Shown one piece after another: positions 1 through 10,800 of a stretch of 64,000 bases of DNA. The translations under genes and the position numbers were made by a program. Within the stretch, counting starts at the first letter, position 1. Each line of letters begins with the position of its first letter. The DNA comes from Scolanthus callimorphus. Lineage: Eukaryota; Cnidaria; Anthozoa; Actiniaria; Edwardsiidae. The DNA lies in assembly GCA_033964015.1 (NCBI GenBank), contig CM066914.1, forward strand, positions 8,423,831 to 8,487,830, written 5' to 3'. The notes below the pieces were generated by a model that made no database searches, was not told where the DNA came from, and was given only the letters and a program-made list of their open reading frames with translations.

Positions 1-549
1 GCGATTGCGTGAAACGCAGAACACTGTATTGAATCCGGATGATTTCTGCTAAACTTCTCTTCTCTTTTTTTGCCATTTTAGAGCTTGTTCTATGTACATC
101 CTCGTCATCAATCGTACTTACTTTAGACGCCATTTGGAAAATAGGAGACTGATGTTGGATTAGCGCGCAGGGGAGGGGGGTAAAATTTCAAATAGCCGTT
201 TTTCGAAGGGGGTAGAAATTGAAACTACTTTTTTTGTACGGGGGTAAGTTTTCAGAAAACCTACAAGCAGAAAAAACCACCAGCCCCCCCCTGCGACGTA
301 ATTAACGAACAGTCCCTAGGAATTTTGAAAAAATTAGAAACAGCTATTAAAGTCTTTTTTCCTAAGACCAAAGTCTTTAAAGGCACGGTAAGAATAGGGG
401 ATTTTCTCTGTAACCAGAGGAGAGACCTGAAGAAGTGCTTTTATGCCTATCGGCATTTTCACTTTCAGTTTGATTGATAAGGAAGTCAGTAAAACCTACC
501 GTTCTTTATAATTAAATTCGTGTTAGGTTATCAATTTTAGTAAACGTAC
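1..549. other. HSP70 intron 3 (partial) with a G/C-run fold-back fragment
   Basis: No coding exon of HSP70 could be found here; the next exon must be outside the window. Around 160-305 a G-rich arm ending near GCGCAGGGG faces a C-rich arm near CCCCTGCGAC. This suggests a decayed fold-back repeat. Confidence 0.5.
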
Positions 550-1169
550 CTCTTCGGCAAAGAAACTCTTTGTTTCGCCTTTAAATTCGACTTGAATTTT
601 CGGGCGACCGCCTTCGTTTACCACCTGAAAGAAAGATTACGAAACATCAGATCTAACAAACCACGCGGTCGTGTCGCCAGCTTGTGTACGCCGTAAAACC
701 GTAACAAAAAACATATTGCAGTTACCAACCTTGAATGGCCAGTGTGTCATGTCACTTTGAACAGATTGGTCGTTGAATTTTCGACCGATCAAACGTTTGG
801 CATCTGAAAACAAGAAAGAGGACAGATTTTTAGTAACTTAAGCTTAGTTCCAGGTGGTTTATAGTTGTCGGGAGGTGGGGTAAGCGTAGAACGCTTGGTT
901 CAGCCAGATCACAACTCAAACAAAGTAATCTACTCTGAAGTTCATCGGTAAATCAACTACTTACCAAATACAGTGTTACTTGGATTCATTGCAACCTGAT
1001 TTTTTGCCGCGTCACCGATCAGTCGCTCGCTGTCGTTGAAGGCGACATAGCTCGGGGTGGTTCGGTTTCCTTGGTCATTTGCGATGATTTCGACCTTTCC
1101 GTGCTGAAAAACTCCAACACAAGAATAGGTAGTACCGAGATCAATTCCAATAGCAGGGGCTTTGGCCAT
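550..1169 (-). CDS. HSP70: Cytosolic HSP70 (HSPA8/HSPA1-like), 5' part, three exons, runs off the left edge
   Basis: This is the N-terminal ATPase domain of a 70-kDa chaperone, which binds unfolded protein in an ATP cycle with J-proteins. Exons on the minus strand are 1169-965, 803-730 and 624-550. All have AG/GT borders and the frame closes across them (phases 1 and 0). Residues about 6-18 contain the phosphate-1 signature [12 protein letters not shown], followed by [14 protein letters not shown]. Exon 2 begins [10 protein letters not shown] and exon 3 begins [10 protein letters not shown], both diagnostic of the cytosolic clade. About 118 of the usual 640-650 residues are visible and the rest must lie left of base 1. 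The donor after base 550 (GTACGT) shows that the gene continues. Stress-inducible genes of this family often lack introns; this one has at least three. Identification is secure; the exact paralogue is not. Confidence 0.95.
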
Positions 1170-1270
1170 TTTTATAAAATTTCGTGCGAAAAACGGTACT
1201 CAAAGGAGCAAAATTCGACCAAGGAACCGTTGAAAGCGAAAATGTAGCGTGGTCCACTGTATTCGCCGGT

Positions 1271-1276
1271 TTTATA
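1271..1276 (-). promoter_or_regulatory. TATA box of HSP70
   Basis: The minus strand reads GGGTATAAAACC. It lies about 100 bases upstream of the ATG and downstream of the heat shock element, the usual order in an HSP70 promoter. Confidence 0.75.
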
Positions 1277-1308
1277 CCCAGTTGCATCACACTGCTGTCG
1301 CGATTCTG

Positions 1309-1313
1309 ATTGG
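1309..1313 (-). promoter_or_regulatory. CCAAT box of HSP70
   Basis: The minus strand reads AGCCAATCAG, a good NF-Y type CCAAT site, between the heat shock element and the TATA box. Confidence 0.6.
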
Positions 1314-1373
1314 CTGATGACAGGTCACGAGGTATGTTACGCAAGTTCCTATTTATGTCAAAGTGAGTCTCTG

Positions 1374-1396
1374 GAAGTTTCTAGAGCTTTCTAGAA
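1374..1396 (-). promoter_or_regulatory. Heat shock element, five alternating nGAAn units
   Basis: The sequence reads GAA-2-TTC-2-GAG-2-TTC-2-GAA, that is five inverted pentamers in exact 5-bp register, one unit with a single mismatch. It lies about 205 bases upstream of the HSP70 start codon and about 100 bases upstream of its TATA box. It is the trimer-binding site expected for HSF1, so the gene is predicted to be heat-inducible. Confidence 0.88.
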
Positions 1397-1399
1397 CTC

Positions 1400-3840
1400 C
1401 ACAGGAATCCTTACAACACTGCAGCTGTCACGCATCCACTACTTCATTCTTTTTGAGCCAAAAGCAAAAGCTCACTCATATAATAGCTTTTGGCGAAAGA
1501 CATTTGTAGTTTTTTGCGCCTTCGTTTTTTCCGCCCAACTTTTTAGGACTATCCCCTGACTTTGTTTGTATTCAGCTCTAACTTTTTATTTCCGTCTCAA
1601 CGAAGACAACCTTATATTTTGGCCCCACATTTTATTTCCGCCTCAGATTTTATTTCCGCCGCATGACATTCCATTGATATTTTGTAACCGTCATGTGAAA
1701 TTTCCCCCAAAAGACAGCGGGCCATGAAATAGTTGCTAGAACGTTATTTTCAGCTTAGGGGATATTTGGGGGCAGATACCCAAAAAAATTCGAGCACAGC
1801 TTTGAACCTGAAAAAAAAAAAAACATGCCTGCAAAGCAAAAAGACAAGAAAAAATATCCTGCACGGCTAGATGTTTTTCTAGGTGTCATTCCAGCAAATT
1901 CATTTTTCTAGTTTACTAAATTACAAAATACTTTCATTTTTCTAGTTTACTAAATTGAATACGCCATATTAAAAGACATCATTTTGAGAACTCGCGCGAC
2001 ACGAAGACTATACTTTCGTGCTGTTTCAATTCAATTTCAGAATGCCTACGTTATAACATGTGTAACTTGGCAAGGAAAAAAAACAGCCAGTAATAGGCCT
2101 AGCGGATAGTATGTTCGAAAAAAACTGGCCCTTTAAGTAAGCGTGAGTTCGACGTTACATGCTTCACACACATGAAGAAATAAAAATTCTGTCACTTGCG
2201 GTGCGAATGAAGAATAAAACTTACAGGCTTTGTTTACTATACACAAAAAATGGAATGTTCATCTACCTTTTCTGCGAGGCATCTGACATGCGTTTTTAAA
2301 AAGAAAAACGAGATCCTCTCTTTCTGTAAAATGTCTTCCACTAGTTCAAATAGGTGGCAGAGGGATAAAAAAAACGTTTATTAGCTCCGAGGTGGATCAC
2401 GTGTAGAGGGAGGAATCACTTCATTTTGACCGTGTATTGCCCAAAATCCCCAGATCCCCCCCCTCCCCGGTGATAAATAATACTGGTCTCTTTATAGGCC
2501 ATATCTTGTAGCTGCATAATTTTTTCAGTATATTGAAGGTCATGAGAGCGGTTTTCATAAACCGCAAAGCAATAGACCTTTTTCCAAAATGGCCGCCGCA
2601 AATTCACGTCTTAAAATTAAACTGACTGAAAATCAGACACTGGCACTAGAAAGAGCATAATCACATTAGTAATCCTTCAAATGTTCGTTATGCCAAATGC
2701 CATGTCGGCTGAGAAAGCAGAGTCTGAAAATTAATTTTTTACAGAGATTTGTATGACGCATACCCCCAGTCATACAAACATCTGTAAATTTTCAAATTTT
2801 CAACTTTCGTTTTCTCGGAAGATATTGTATATAATGCAGCGAAATTTTGTAGTTTTACTAAAGTGATGATATGCGTTCTAGTGCTGGTGTTCTTTTTTAA
2901 CAAAAATCGATTTTAATTTTTGGCGGCCATTTTGGAAAAAGGTCTATTACACCAATTCTGAATAAAACCTATAGGAGTACTTACAAAGTAATTACCAATT
3001 ACTGGCGACAGTCATCTGATATCCACTCTATATGTGAAATAGTGGTGAAAAAAAATGCAGCGTCTTGAGTAGGAAAACAAATTTTACCGAAAAAAATTGC
3101 CCAACCTCAAATTATATAAAGGGTAGCGATTTTGCAAATCTCCATAATAAAATGGAAGTAAATCACCAAATTTTGTTTTAAAAAAGTTAGGGTTTTTGTT
3201 GTTGCAGTATAGAAAAGGGTTTCCATATTGCGTACGTTTTTGAGCTTTTTAAATGGGTACACAGAGGGGTGTCTTTTTGCTCAATAGGCCTTTTGCGGTC
3301 AACATGGCAGCCAGTGACGTCACATGCAAACCAAGAATTCCCCTTTAGTCTTCAAACAAAGTTTCACCAAGAAAAAGTAGTATTTTGACTGTTTTAATAA
3401 ACAGTACACCAATAGATTTAGATCAACTCACAAATTAATGGCATGCCTCTTGGGTATATTTTGCCATACAAATTTGTACATAATTTTGTTAGAAATTCTG
3501 TACTTCATTTTTCAAATATTCATATAATACAAATTAAATTTGCTTTAAGTGGTTTCCACTTTAAAAATTACTGAGCCCATCCTCCCTTATTCATTTGTTT
3601 ATGAATTCAAAGTGAAAATGCACAACTGAGTATAGCTAAGTAACTAAAAAAATGTGAGCTCACGGTTGCAAGTAATATAAAAAAAGCAAATGTAATGTTT
3701 TTTTGTGTAAATGCATCATTCCTTTGAAACCATAAGAGTTTTTAAATAGGCTGATTAAATTGTGGTCTTGAATTTATGGGAAAACTTTATGAAAGCGATG
3801 CTGAATCAGTTCAGGGTAAAAAAAAATGGATTTACATCTG
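1400..3840. other. Spacer between HSP70 and the IQ-motif gene
   Basis: I see no gene. There are short local duplications: four copies of a TTTTATTTCCGCC-like phrase at about 1580-1665, and a tandem copy of TTTTTCTAGTTTACTAAATT at about 1902-1955. A fold-back element at 2571-2948 is listed separately. Bases 2949-3031 resemble 36659-36740 (shared phrase around TTACAAAGTAAT), so they are another dispersed repeat. Confidence 0.5.
2571..2948. mobile_element. MITE-like fold-back element, 378 bp
   Basis: Terminal inverted repeats of about 27 bp are visible: left AATAGACCTTTTTCCAAAAT, right its complement ending GGTCTATT. The interior holds a second hairpin around TTTGTATGAC / GTCATACAAA at about 2740-2790. 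There is no coding capacity and no clear target duplication. It is a non-autonomous DNA element by structure only. Confidence 0.7.
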
Positions 3841-6800
3841 TCATGACACATCAATGTCATTACCTAGAGTTCTCTTTTCTTCATGATAGTTTATTGTGTC
3901 TTCAGAGTTGGGGTCTAAAGTTAGCAAATCGCAGTGGCATAATCCACCACTCAGCTCTGCCATCACACAGCAGCACAAGAAGTCCATAGAAGAGAATCCC
4001 TCATCTGCATCATATGATGAACACGAGCTTGCAGAATCATCCATTTCTTGAAAGTCGGCATGAATGCAGTTCCAACTTACAGTTCCACTTTCAATGCAGT
4101 TATGACATATGTGCTGCGATTCAGAATTATCTTGTTTGCTATTTGCATCTTTGGGAAGTTCTAAATGATCCTTCGTCTCAACATCCTCATCAATAAAGTC
4201 CTCTTCGTTCTCTTTTGCTGAGCTCTCACGGTACTCATCTGACCTAGCACTATCTGAGCTTTGCCTGTCAAATTCTGCTGGCCTAAGACAAGGGTGTTTT
4301 GTGTTTAGCCATTTCCTGACATTTCTCTGAATGACAGTGATAGCCTTCCTGATCCTAAGAAACCGTCGTCTCTCTCTGAACCTCTTGAATGCTGCCTGAA
4401 TTACACGCACAGCACTGTCTAAAACTGCTTCTTGAAACTTTTCAATCAATTTGAAGCAGGCACTATATCCTGGCTGAGGAAGGATACTTTCCCTAAGAAC
4501 ATCTTTTCCTTCAGACAATTCCAATGAAGTATCTTTTGTAGAATCCAACTCTACATTTTCAGTAGAATTCAATTTCTTATTTGACTCCAGTCTACGTATA
4601 ATAACAACAGGATCATCCTCTGTGTTCTTTTCCTCCTTGCTTTCAACAGCTTCTGAAATTGGCTGCAGTCCACTGAAACAAAAAATAGACAAAACATAAG
4701 ATATTGCAAACAAGCAAAATTGAGAAAATATTTGTACTTTAGACATTGAACAATCTGGTTACAGTAAGACAACCAATATATTTTGGCTTAACATTTTGTG
4801 TGAGGAAGCTAACCAGAATGAGCTCTGCACATCAGGGCTTGAATTCGTGGCACACCTGATACAGGCAAAACGTTTTGATTGACAAACAACTGCGATAGAA
4901 ATTTTCAAAACCTAGTTGTAGCTTCACGAAAGATCAAAAATGGTAGCAATGATTGTGTTTTGAGTTCTTGTAGTGTTCCCCTAAAGGATTTTTGATGAAT
5001 AACAGGACCTTATTATGCTGGTACAAGATGTAAGTTGAATGACTTAGCTGTGAATTCAATATGATAAGGCTAAAAAAGCTGTTACCAAATGGTAGACCAA
5101 ATTTCAGGATGTGGCAGGCCAAAAGAATAATAAAAAATGCAAATTGCTTGTACTACCATTTTCGTTCAACCCTGAAGCTTGACAATTTTTTCACGTAGAT
5201 AGATAGATAGATGTGTTTATTCAACACTCTAGCAGTCAAGACTGAATTACAGTGCGAGTCAGAGCGGACAAGGCAATAAGTATGAACAAACATTACAAAT
5301 ATTTTATGGATACGAAATCCCCAAAATGTTTAGTACGTGTAATCTGTCTCTCAGACCTACAGGGGCCAGACCTCAGGCAGTAGCCATGATGGACAGTTGA
5401 AGTTCTATTTTGTAGAAAGTTTAGGGGGTTTATGTTTCAAACGTGCACGTTTTGATGAGAAGTTGTCGCATTTTCCGCTTGCTGATTGGCTGAAAAATAA
5501 TGGTCAAAACAGCAGCCAATCAATGAGCGAGAAATGCGGCAACTTCTCGACAAAGTGTGAAAAAAAATGGCAAGGTTCAGGGTTGAACGATAATGGTAGT
5601 AAGGGACCCAATTTCCTGTTCAATGTTTTACCCACAGGTTTTCCAAAGCCTTCTGAATGAGGATGTGGAAATGTCCTTCTTAGCACTTATCATAAATGGC
5701 TAAAGGCAGGAAATAGAAATTAATATTGATAGGTAAATATTTGCCTGCATGAGAGTGAGAATTCAGGTTTCATGTTCCAAAAGAACTCAGCTGTTTGCAC
5801 AATTACTGAAAAGATGAGTCTCTATGTTACCAATGGGGTATTTATTAACACTGCAACGAGTAAAGTCCAAAGTATAGCATTCCTTTGGAATTGGTGCACA
5901 GAAAATTATGAAATGTATGACTAGTGTAAATATTGGAGCACTGGTCAATGCAAATAATGAAAGAAAAACCATGTCAATACCGTTGGTATTCTTATATCTA
6001 TGGTTGGTATCTTATCACTCATTGAAATGTACACAAATATGTCTATTAGGCTATTCAACAGCAAAAACAACACTTTAATATTGGAAAGTTATTGGCTGCT
6101 ATTCAAAACCTATTGGGAACAATGCTGAACCATTACAGTTGTAAGCATTGAAAATTTGTTCCAGTATAAATTAGTTCAGTTTCATTGTTGAATATTAATG
6201 CTTTACAGGAAAGCTGAATGTATGTATTCAGAGACTGTCACAGACATTTCAAGTGTTATCTAAAAGGAATTGCCTCAAATTTGTAATTCTAATTAATGAA
6301 TAATTGACAATATCTAGGTTAGTCCATTTGCCGCAGTTTCAAACCAATCTCTGCTTTCATTTCCCTACAACCATTTACTGTAAGCCAAATTTACTTTGTT
6401 AGATATTTATAAAGTAATGTAAAATAAACAATAATAATAATGTTAGTAGATGAGATAAATTCAGATCTAGTGTGTGCGAGAAAACGTATGAGCAATACTG
6501 AAAAGATTATTCTGGAAATTTATATTATGGATAAAAAACGACAAAACTGCATAAATTACGGTTAATAAGCTTTGGGTTGTGGTCGACATGCCTTGACAGG
6601 AAATAACCCACGCCTGCAAAAATGCTAGAATATCGAGCACTTTTTTTCAGAGTTCCATATTCATAGACAGGATATTACATATCCAGTTTCTAAAATCAAA
6701 ATTACTGTAAAGTAATAGATAAAAAGTAATTCAAGATTTCTTTAATGCGAGAAACCACAGATTATTGTAGAAACATCGACATGGAGCGCTTAATGGGTTT

Positions 6801-7476
6801 AGCTGTAACTGGTGATTATTTTTTGCGGAAAATGTCTAAGGCGTTTGAGTTTATTAAATCAACTCACAACTTGGGTAACAACAAATATTTTCAAATCTTC
6901 AAAGTTGGTGTTTTAAGAGCAAAACAAACAAGTATGCAGACTATTGCCGTTACGGAATTCGACATCAACAGACAACACAAGTGAAGAATAGTCCAGAAGG
7001 GCAATATATTTTTACAAGTTTTATATCTTGAAAGAAATTCAACGTTGCGAAACTATGAGCATTTTATTCATTCCGACTTGCATCCATTAAAAAAACTAGT
7101 TTTTCTAGGATGTGCTATGCCATTCCTGTAGATCTCTCCTCTTCAGTGTTTTCAGCAGGGTGCATCGTCATTCACCCTATTGAATATCGCACACCGCCTC
7201 CAAAAAATTTCCAATGAATGGCTTGTAGTGTACCGTGAAAATTTCGCCTGAAGAAACGGCGATCAAGTAAATATATACATACCGATTAAAATACCACCAT
7301 TTTCTCCGGCGATTGCTTTGCTTTTTGACGTAATCCACTCTCTTCTTTATGGAGGAATCTTTTGATTGCTTCACGTTTGCATGCTCAACAGAGGAAATAC
7401 ATGCATCCTCGGAGCACACAGTGGGCTCCGCATTCTCGATGTTTTCCTTCGATTCCGAGTTAATTTCCGAATTCAT
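3841..7476 (-). CDS. Two-exon gene for an IQ-motif protein of unknown function (341 aa)
   Basis: Exon 1 is 7476-7283 and exon 2 is 4672-3841, separated by a 2.6-kb intron. The donor is CG/GTATGT and the acceptor TTTCAG/T; the frame joins through an Arg codon, giving 341 residues. Exon 1 is Ser/Glu-rich and ends in a basic patch (KKQSNRRRKWWYF). Exon 2 carries two tandem IQ motifs, VRVIQAAFKRFRERRRF and ITVIQRNVRKWL, which normally bind calmodulin or myosin-light-chain-like proteins. An acidic Ser-rich tail with a Cys cluster (DFLCCCVMAELSGG) follows. There is no motor, kinase or membrane domain. I do not recognise the family. An alternative start inside exon 2 would lose the basic N-terminus but keep the IQ motifs. 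The gene is divergent from metaxin-2. Confidence 0.75.
4673..7282. other. Intron of the IQ-motif gene with repeat debris
   Basis: There is no coding signal. At 5200-5240 a GATA microsatellite borders TGTGTTTATTCAA, which looks like the inverted 3' tail of a LINE or SINE. A fold-back at 5457-5548 is listed separately. The rest is AT-rich and unremarkable. Confidence 0.5.
5457..5548. repeat. Fold-back repeat, about 36-bp arms
   Basis: Left arm GAGAAGTTGTCGCATTTTCC and right arm ending GGCAACTTCTC are near-perfect complements, including GCTGATTGGCTG / CAGCCAATCA. The loop is about 20 bases. It would form a stable hairpin in the intron transcript. Confidence 0.7.
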
Positions 7477-7848
7477 TCGAAATTAGGCTAGTGCATGAGC
7501 CAGGTTTACAAATACGTAGTTGATATTGTCATCAAGGAGAGTGAAATCGGAGCAATTTGAGAAGCATACTGCTCTACTTGCTTCTGTTGAGTTGACGGCA
7601 CGGAAATCACTTCAAACGAACGAACTTTGAACCACTCGGCACCAGGCTCACACGGCCAGACGCTTCCGCCAAAAATCCCCCCAAAATAAATCTATTTTTT
7701 GCTTTGACATACAGATAGCTTTTTGGCAAAGATGCTTCATTTTCTTTCCCCTTTCTTTTTTCATTTTAATGCTGACTCGCTATTATTTTTTTCGATTTTT
7801 TTGCAAAAAGGGGCAAGATATTGTTGGGGTAGTTCCCAGTCCTCAAAT
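7477..7848. promoter_or_regulatory. Short divergent spacer, probable bidirectional promoter
   Basis: Start codons of the IQ-motif gene (minus) and metaxin-2 (plus) are 372 bases apart. No strong TATA box is placed well for either. The arrangement fits a shared CpG-type or initiator promoter; this is inference from spacing only. Confidence 0.5.
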
Positions 7849-10800
7849 ATGAAACACACAACAAAGATGGCCTCCGGTCCAGTCGCTGAAGCTGTGATAT
7901 CTGCATTAGGTATGAATTATTCCTTTATTCAATCCAATTTAGGTATATTTTCGTGGTTGGTACAGTTTTATGTACCGTATAAACTCTTATGTGTTGTTAA
8001 AGGGGGTAACATTAGCCTAATTTGCCAGATTGCTTGCTTTTTTTCTTGAGTGTTTTTTGGACGTGCACGTGAACCCTGCGTGCTAATTTAGTCAGCAGGA
8101 AACTGAGTGACAGCCTCAAGTCATGCAGAGAATACTGCTCTTCGCTCTACTGGACCTGTTGAACTCAGAAAGATTTGATGCATTTGCATGAAAGCGATCA
8201 GATTTTCTGAGGTCCGAAGCATTTTCGCTTTCATTTCAGTAGTCTGCAAGTAGCAAAAAAGGTCACATAAGCTTATTATAATTCCCAGTATTTCCAGATA
8301 GTTCCCATCATGAGGGTTGTGCAGTTGTTAGAAATCTGCATAATAATTGTGTGACTCCAGAAAAATCCATAACCCCCAGGGATTGAGATAATATATACAA
8401 CCATCACCCCTCTGCAATCAAATTTCTATCAAAAAAATACAGTGATTGTATGGAAAATAAAAGACATTTGACCCCCTGGAATTTCCCAGTCCCTACCATG
8501 GGGGCGATATTGATGTTTCCTGGAATTACACCTTTATTTTTTTTCTCAGGAACTGAAGCAGGGCAGTGGCCAGTGGATGTGGAGTTATATCAGCCTGACA
8601 AAGGTGAGATTGTACGTAGGTGGCATTAGAATGTACTTGGGATGTCTTCAGGATGATCTCAGGTGTTTGTCTAAATGTTGTCGGCTTAGGTTGAAAATTT
8701 ATTACTGGAATCAAAAGTACCTCGGCTAAAATTTTAAAAAGTTGGTAAGTCTATACATCTGAAACCAGAGTAGTGAAGAGGAGGTATCAATCACACACCT
8801 ACCTACTGAGTCTCCTGCGAGATCCGGGAGAGTTGGCAGGTATGCAATCACAAATCATGAGTCAGATTTTTCCACCTTCATGGATCACAAGATTTTTAAA
8901 TTAGTAATTTCTTGTCAGTTATCTGTTAGAACATGCAGTTTTTGATATCCTTTCATGTTTCACAGGAATTTGAAGTCTGTATTCACTGATTGTGACACTT
9001 AAATCTGTTAATTCTGAACCATATTCTGCAAGCCTGATTTTATGATTTACAGCCTAAGGACCTAAATATACTTTTTTACCACTCTGTTAAACTAGAGTGG
9101 CCCTAGAATAGCGGTGCATATGTTCTACATCAGATTAGGGCAACTTTCTGTCACTTGACCCATTGTACAACAGAACAATCACATCAGGACAATAGAACAA
9201 TACCAGACAATACCCTAAAAATAGAACAACCCCCTTTATTGTGACAGGTATAACTTTCTTGACCTGCTGTGAATTTAAATACATAAGGTGACCAAAGACT
9301 TGAATTCATTGGCTGACAAAAACCTTTAACTACAGGTTTGAAATTTCCACTTTCTTCTAGGCATGATGTTGAATGTGTGGTTCCAGAAATTATCCATACC
9401 CCCCTACAGAAGGGCATTGGAAATTCTGGAGGGGTGGGGGGGGGGTCAATTTACCTGATCATTTCCATACAAATACTGTATTTTTCCTTGGAAATTCCAG
9501 AGGGGTGGGGGGGGGGGGTCACTTTTCGACATCCTTCTGTGGAGGGGGTATGGATATTTTCTGGAACCACACAATGTTTTAAAAAGTTGCAAAACTTATC
9601 TCATTATGAAGGACATTGGAAATGACAAAACAACAAGGACAAGACAGTTCACATACCTCTTTTGCAATTGTACGTAATTACTATAATTGTAATGTATTGC
9701 ATAGGTACCGTCCTACTGAATGATGCAGCAAGTTGCTTTGGAGCTCAGGTATAAGCTTTAAAGTTTATTGACCTCTCATTTAGATTTCCTATGCTATATG
9801 CAAAACCTTGGAATAGTACTGAAATCCATTGTGTGAGTCCAGAAATAAGATGATACATACACCTACCAGGAACTTGACTTAAGGATCCCTTACCCCCAGT
9901 GAGGCTCTTCCCATGTCAACTCATTAATAAGCTAAACACAAATTAAATATTGTGGACATTATAAACTTTTAGTACTGAATTCCAATTTAACTGCTTCACA
10001 TTCCATCTCTTATACTTTCCTGGCTATCAATGATCATTTAGGGGAATAATGACCTTTATTTATTACCTAATCAGCCTTGAGGTCTAATATTGTTAATAGT
10101 GGTTTCTATGGAAAACGGTGTATTCACATAAATCACCCCCACCCATCTGCACACCCCTTGAAATGGGCCCTCCATCTCCATAGGAATTTTCAGTTCCTTC
10201 TCTGTTGGGCATTTATTCATATAAAACTTATCTAGATTATTATTGAGAAGGGGACTTTATGGTAACTTTAAATTTGAAATTTGAAATTTGATGCAGTATA
10301 TTTTAAGAAGGTTTCTTAAAATTTGTTTTCATAGGCCATTCTGAGGATCTGTAATCTTTCTTATCAACTCAAATATGCCCACAATACAGAATTCATGTCA
10401 CCCACAGGTATTTTAAGTTAATCTTTGTATGTATTATTTGTCAAACGATCTAGAATCAATGCCATAACTGCCTCACAAAGGATTGCTTCCGGTACTGCAA
10501 GCTAAAATAGGGTGTGGATTTCAGATTTCCTTGCCTTTTAGTTAAAATCCTGAGAGCAAACTTGTATGGTAGTACTCCCTTTTCATTTCAGGGCAGGTCC
10601 CTTTGTTAAGGGCTGGAAAAGAACTTGTCTGTGGTCCTCAAGAAATTATCACCTATGTGAATAATAAGGTGGGGTAATGGTTGTCTCCTTAGATTTATTA
10701 TTACATGCAGTAATATTGGTGCAACAGCAATAATCTTATTTCTTAACTGTGAATGTTTTTTTAAGGGTTTTTCTGTAAGTGAAGATTTCAGTGATCAAGA

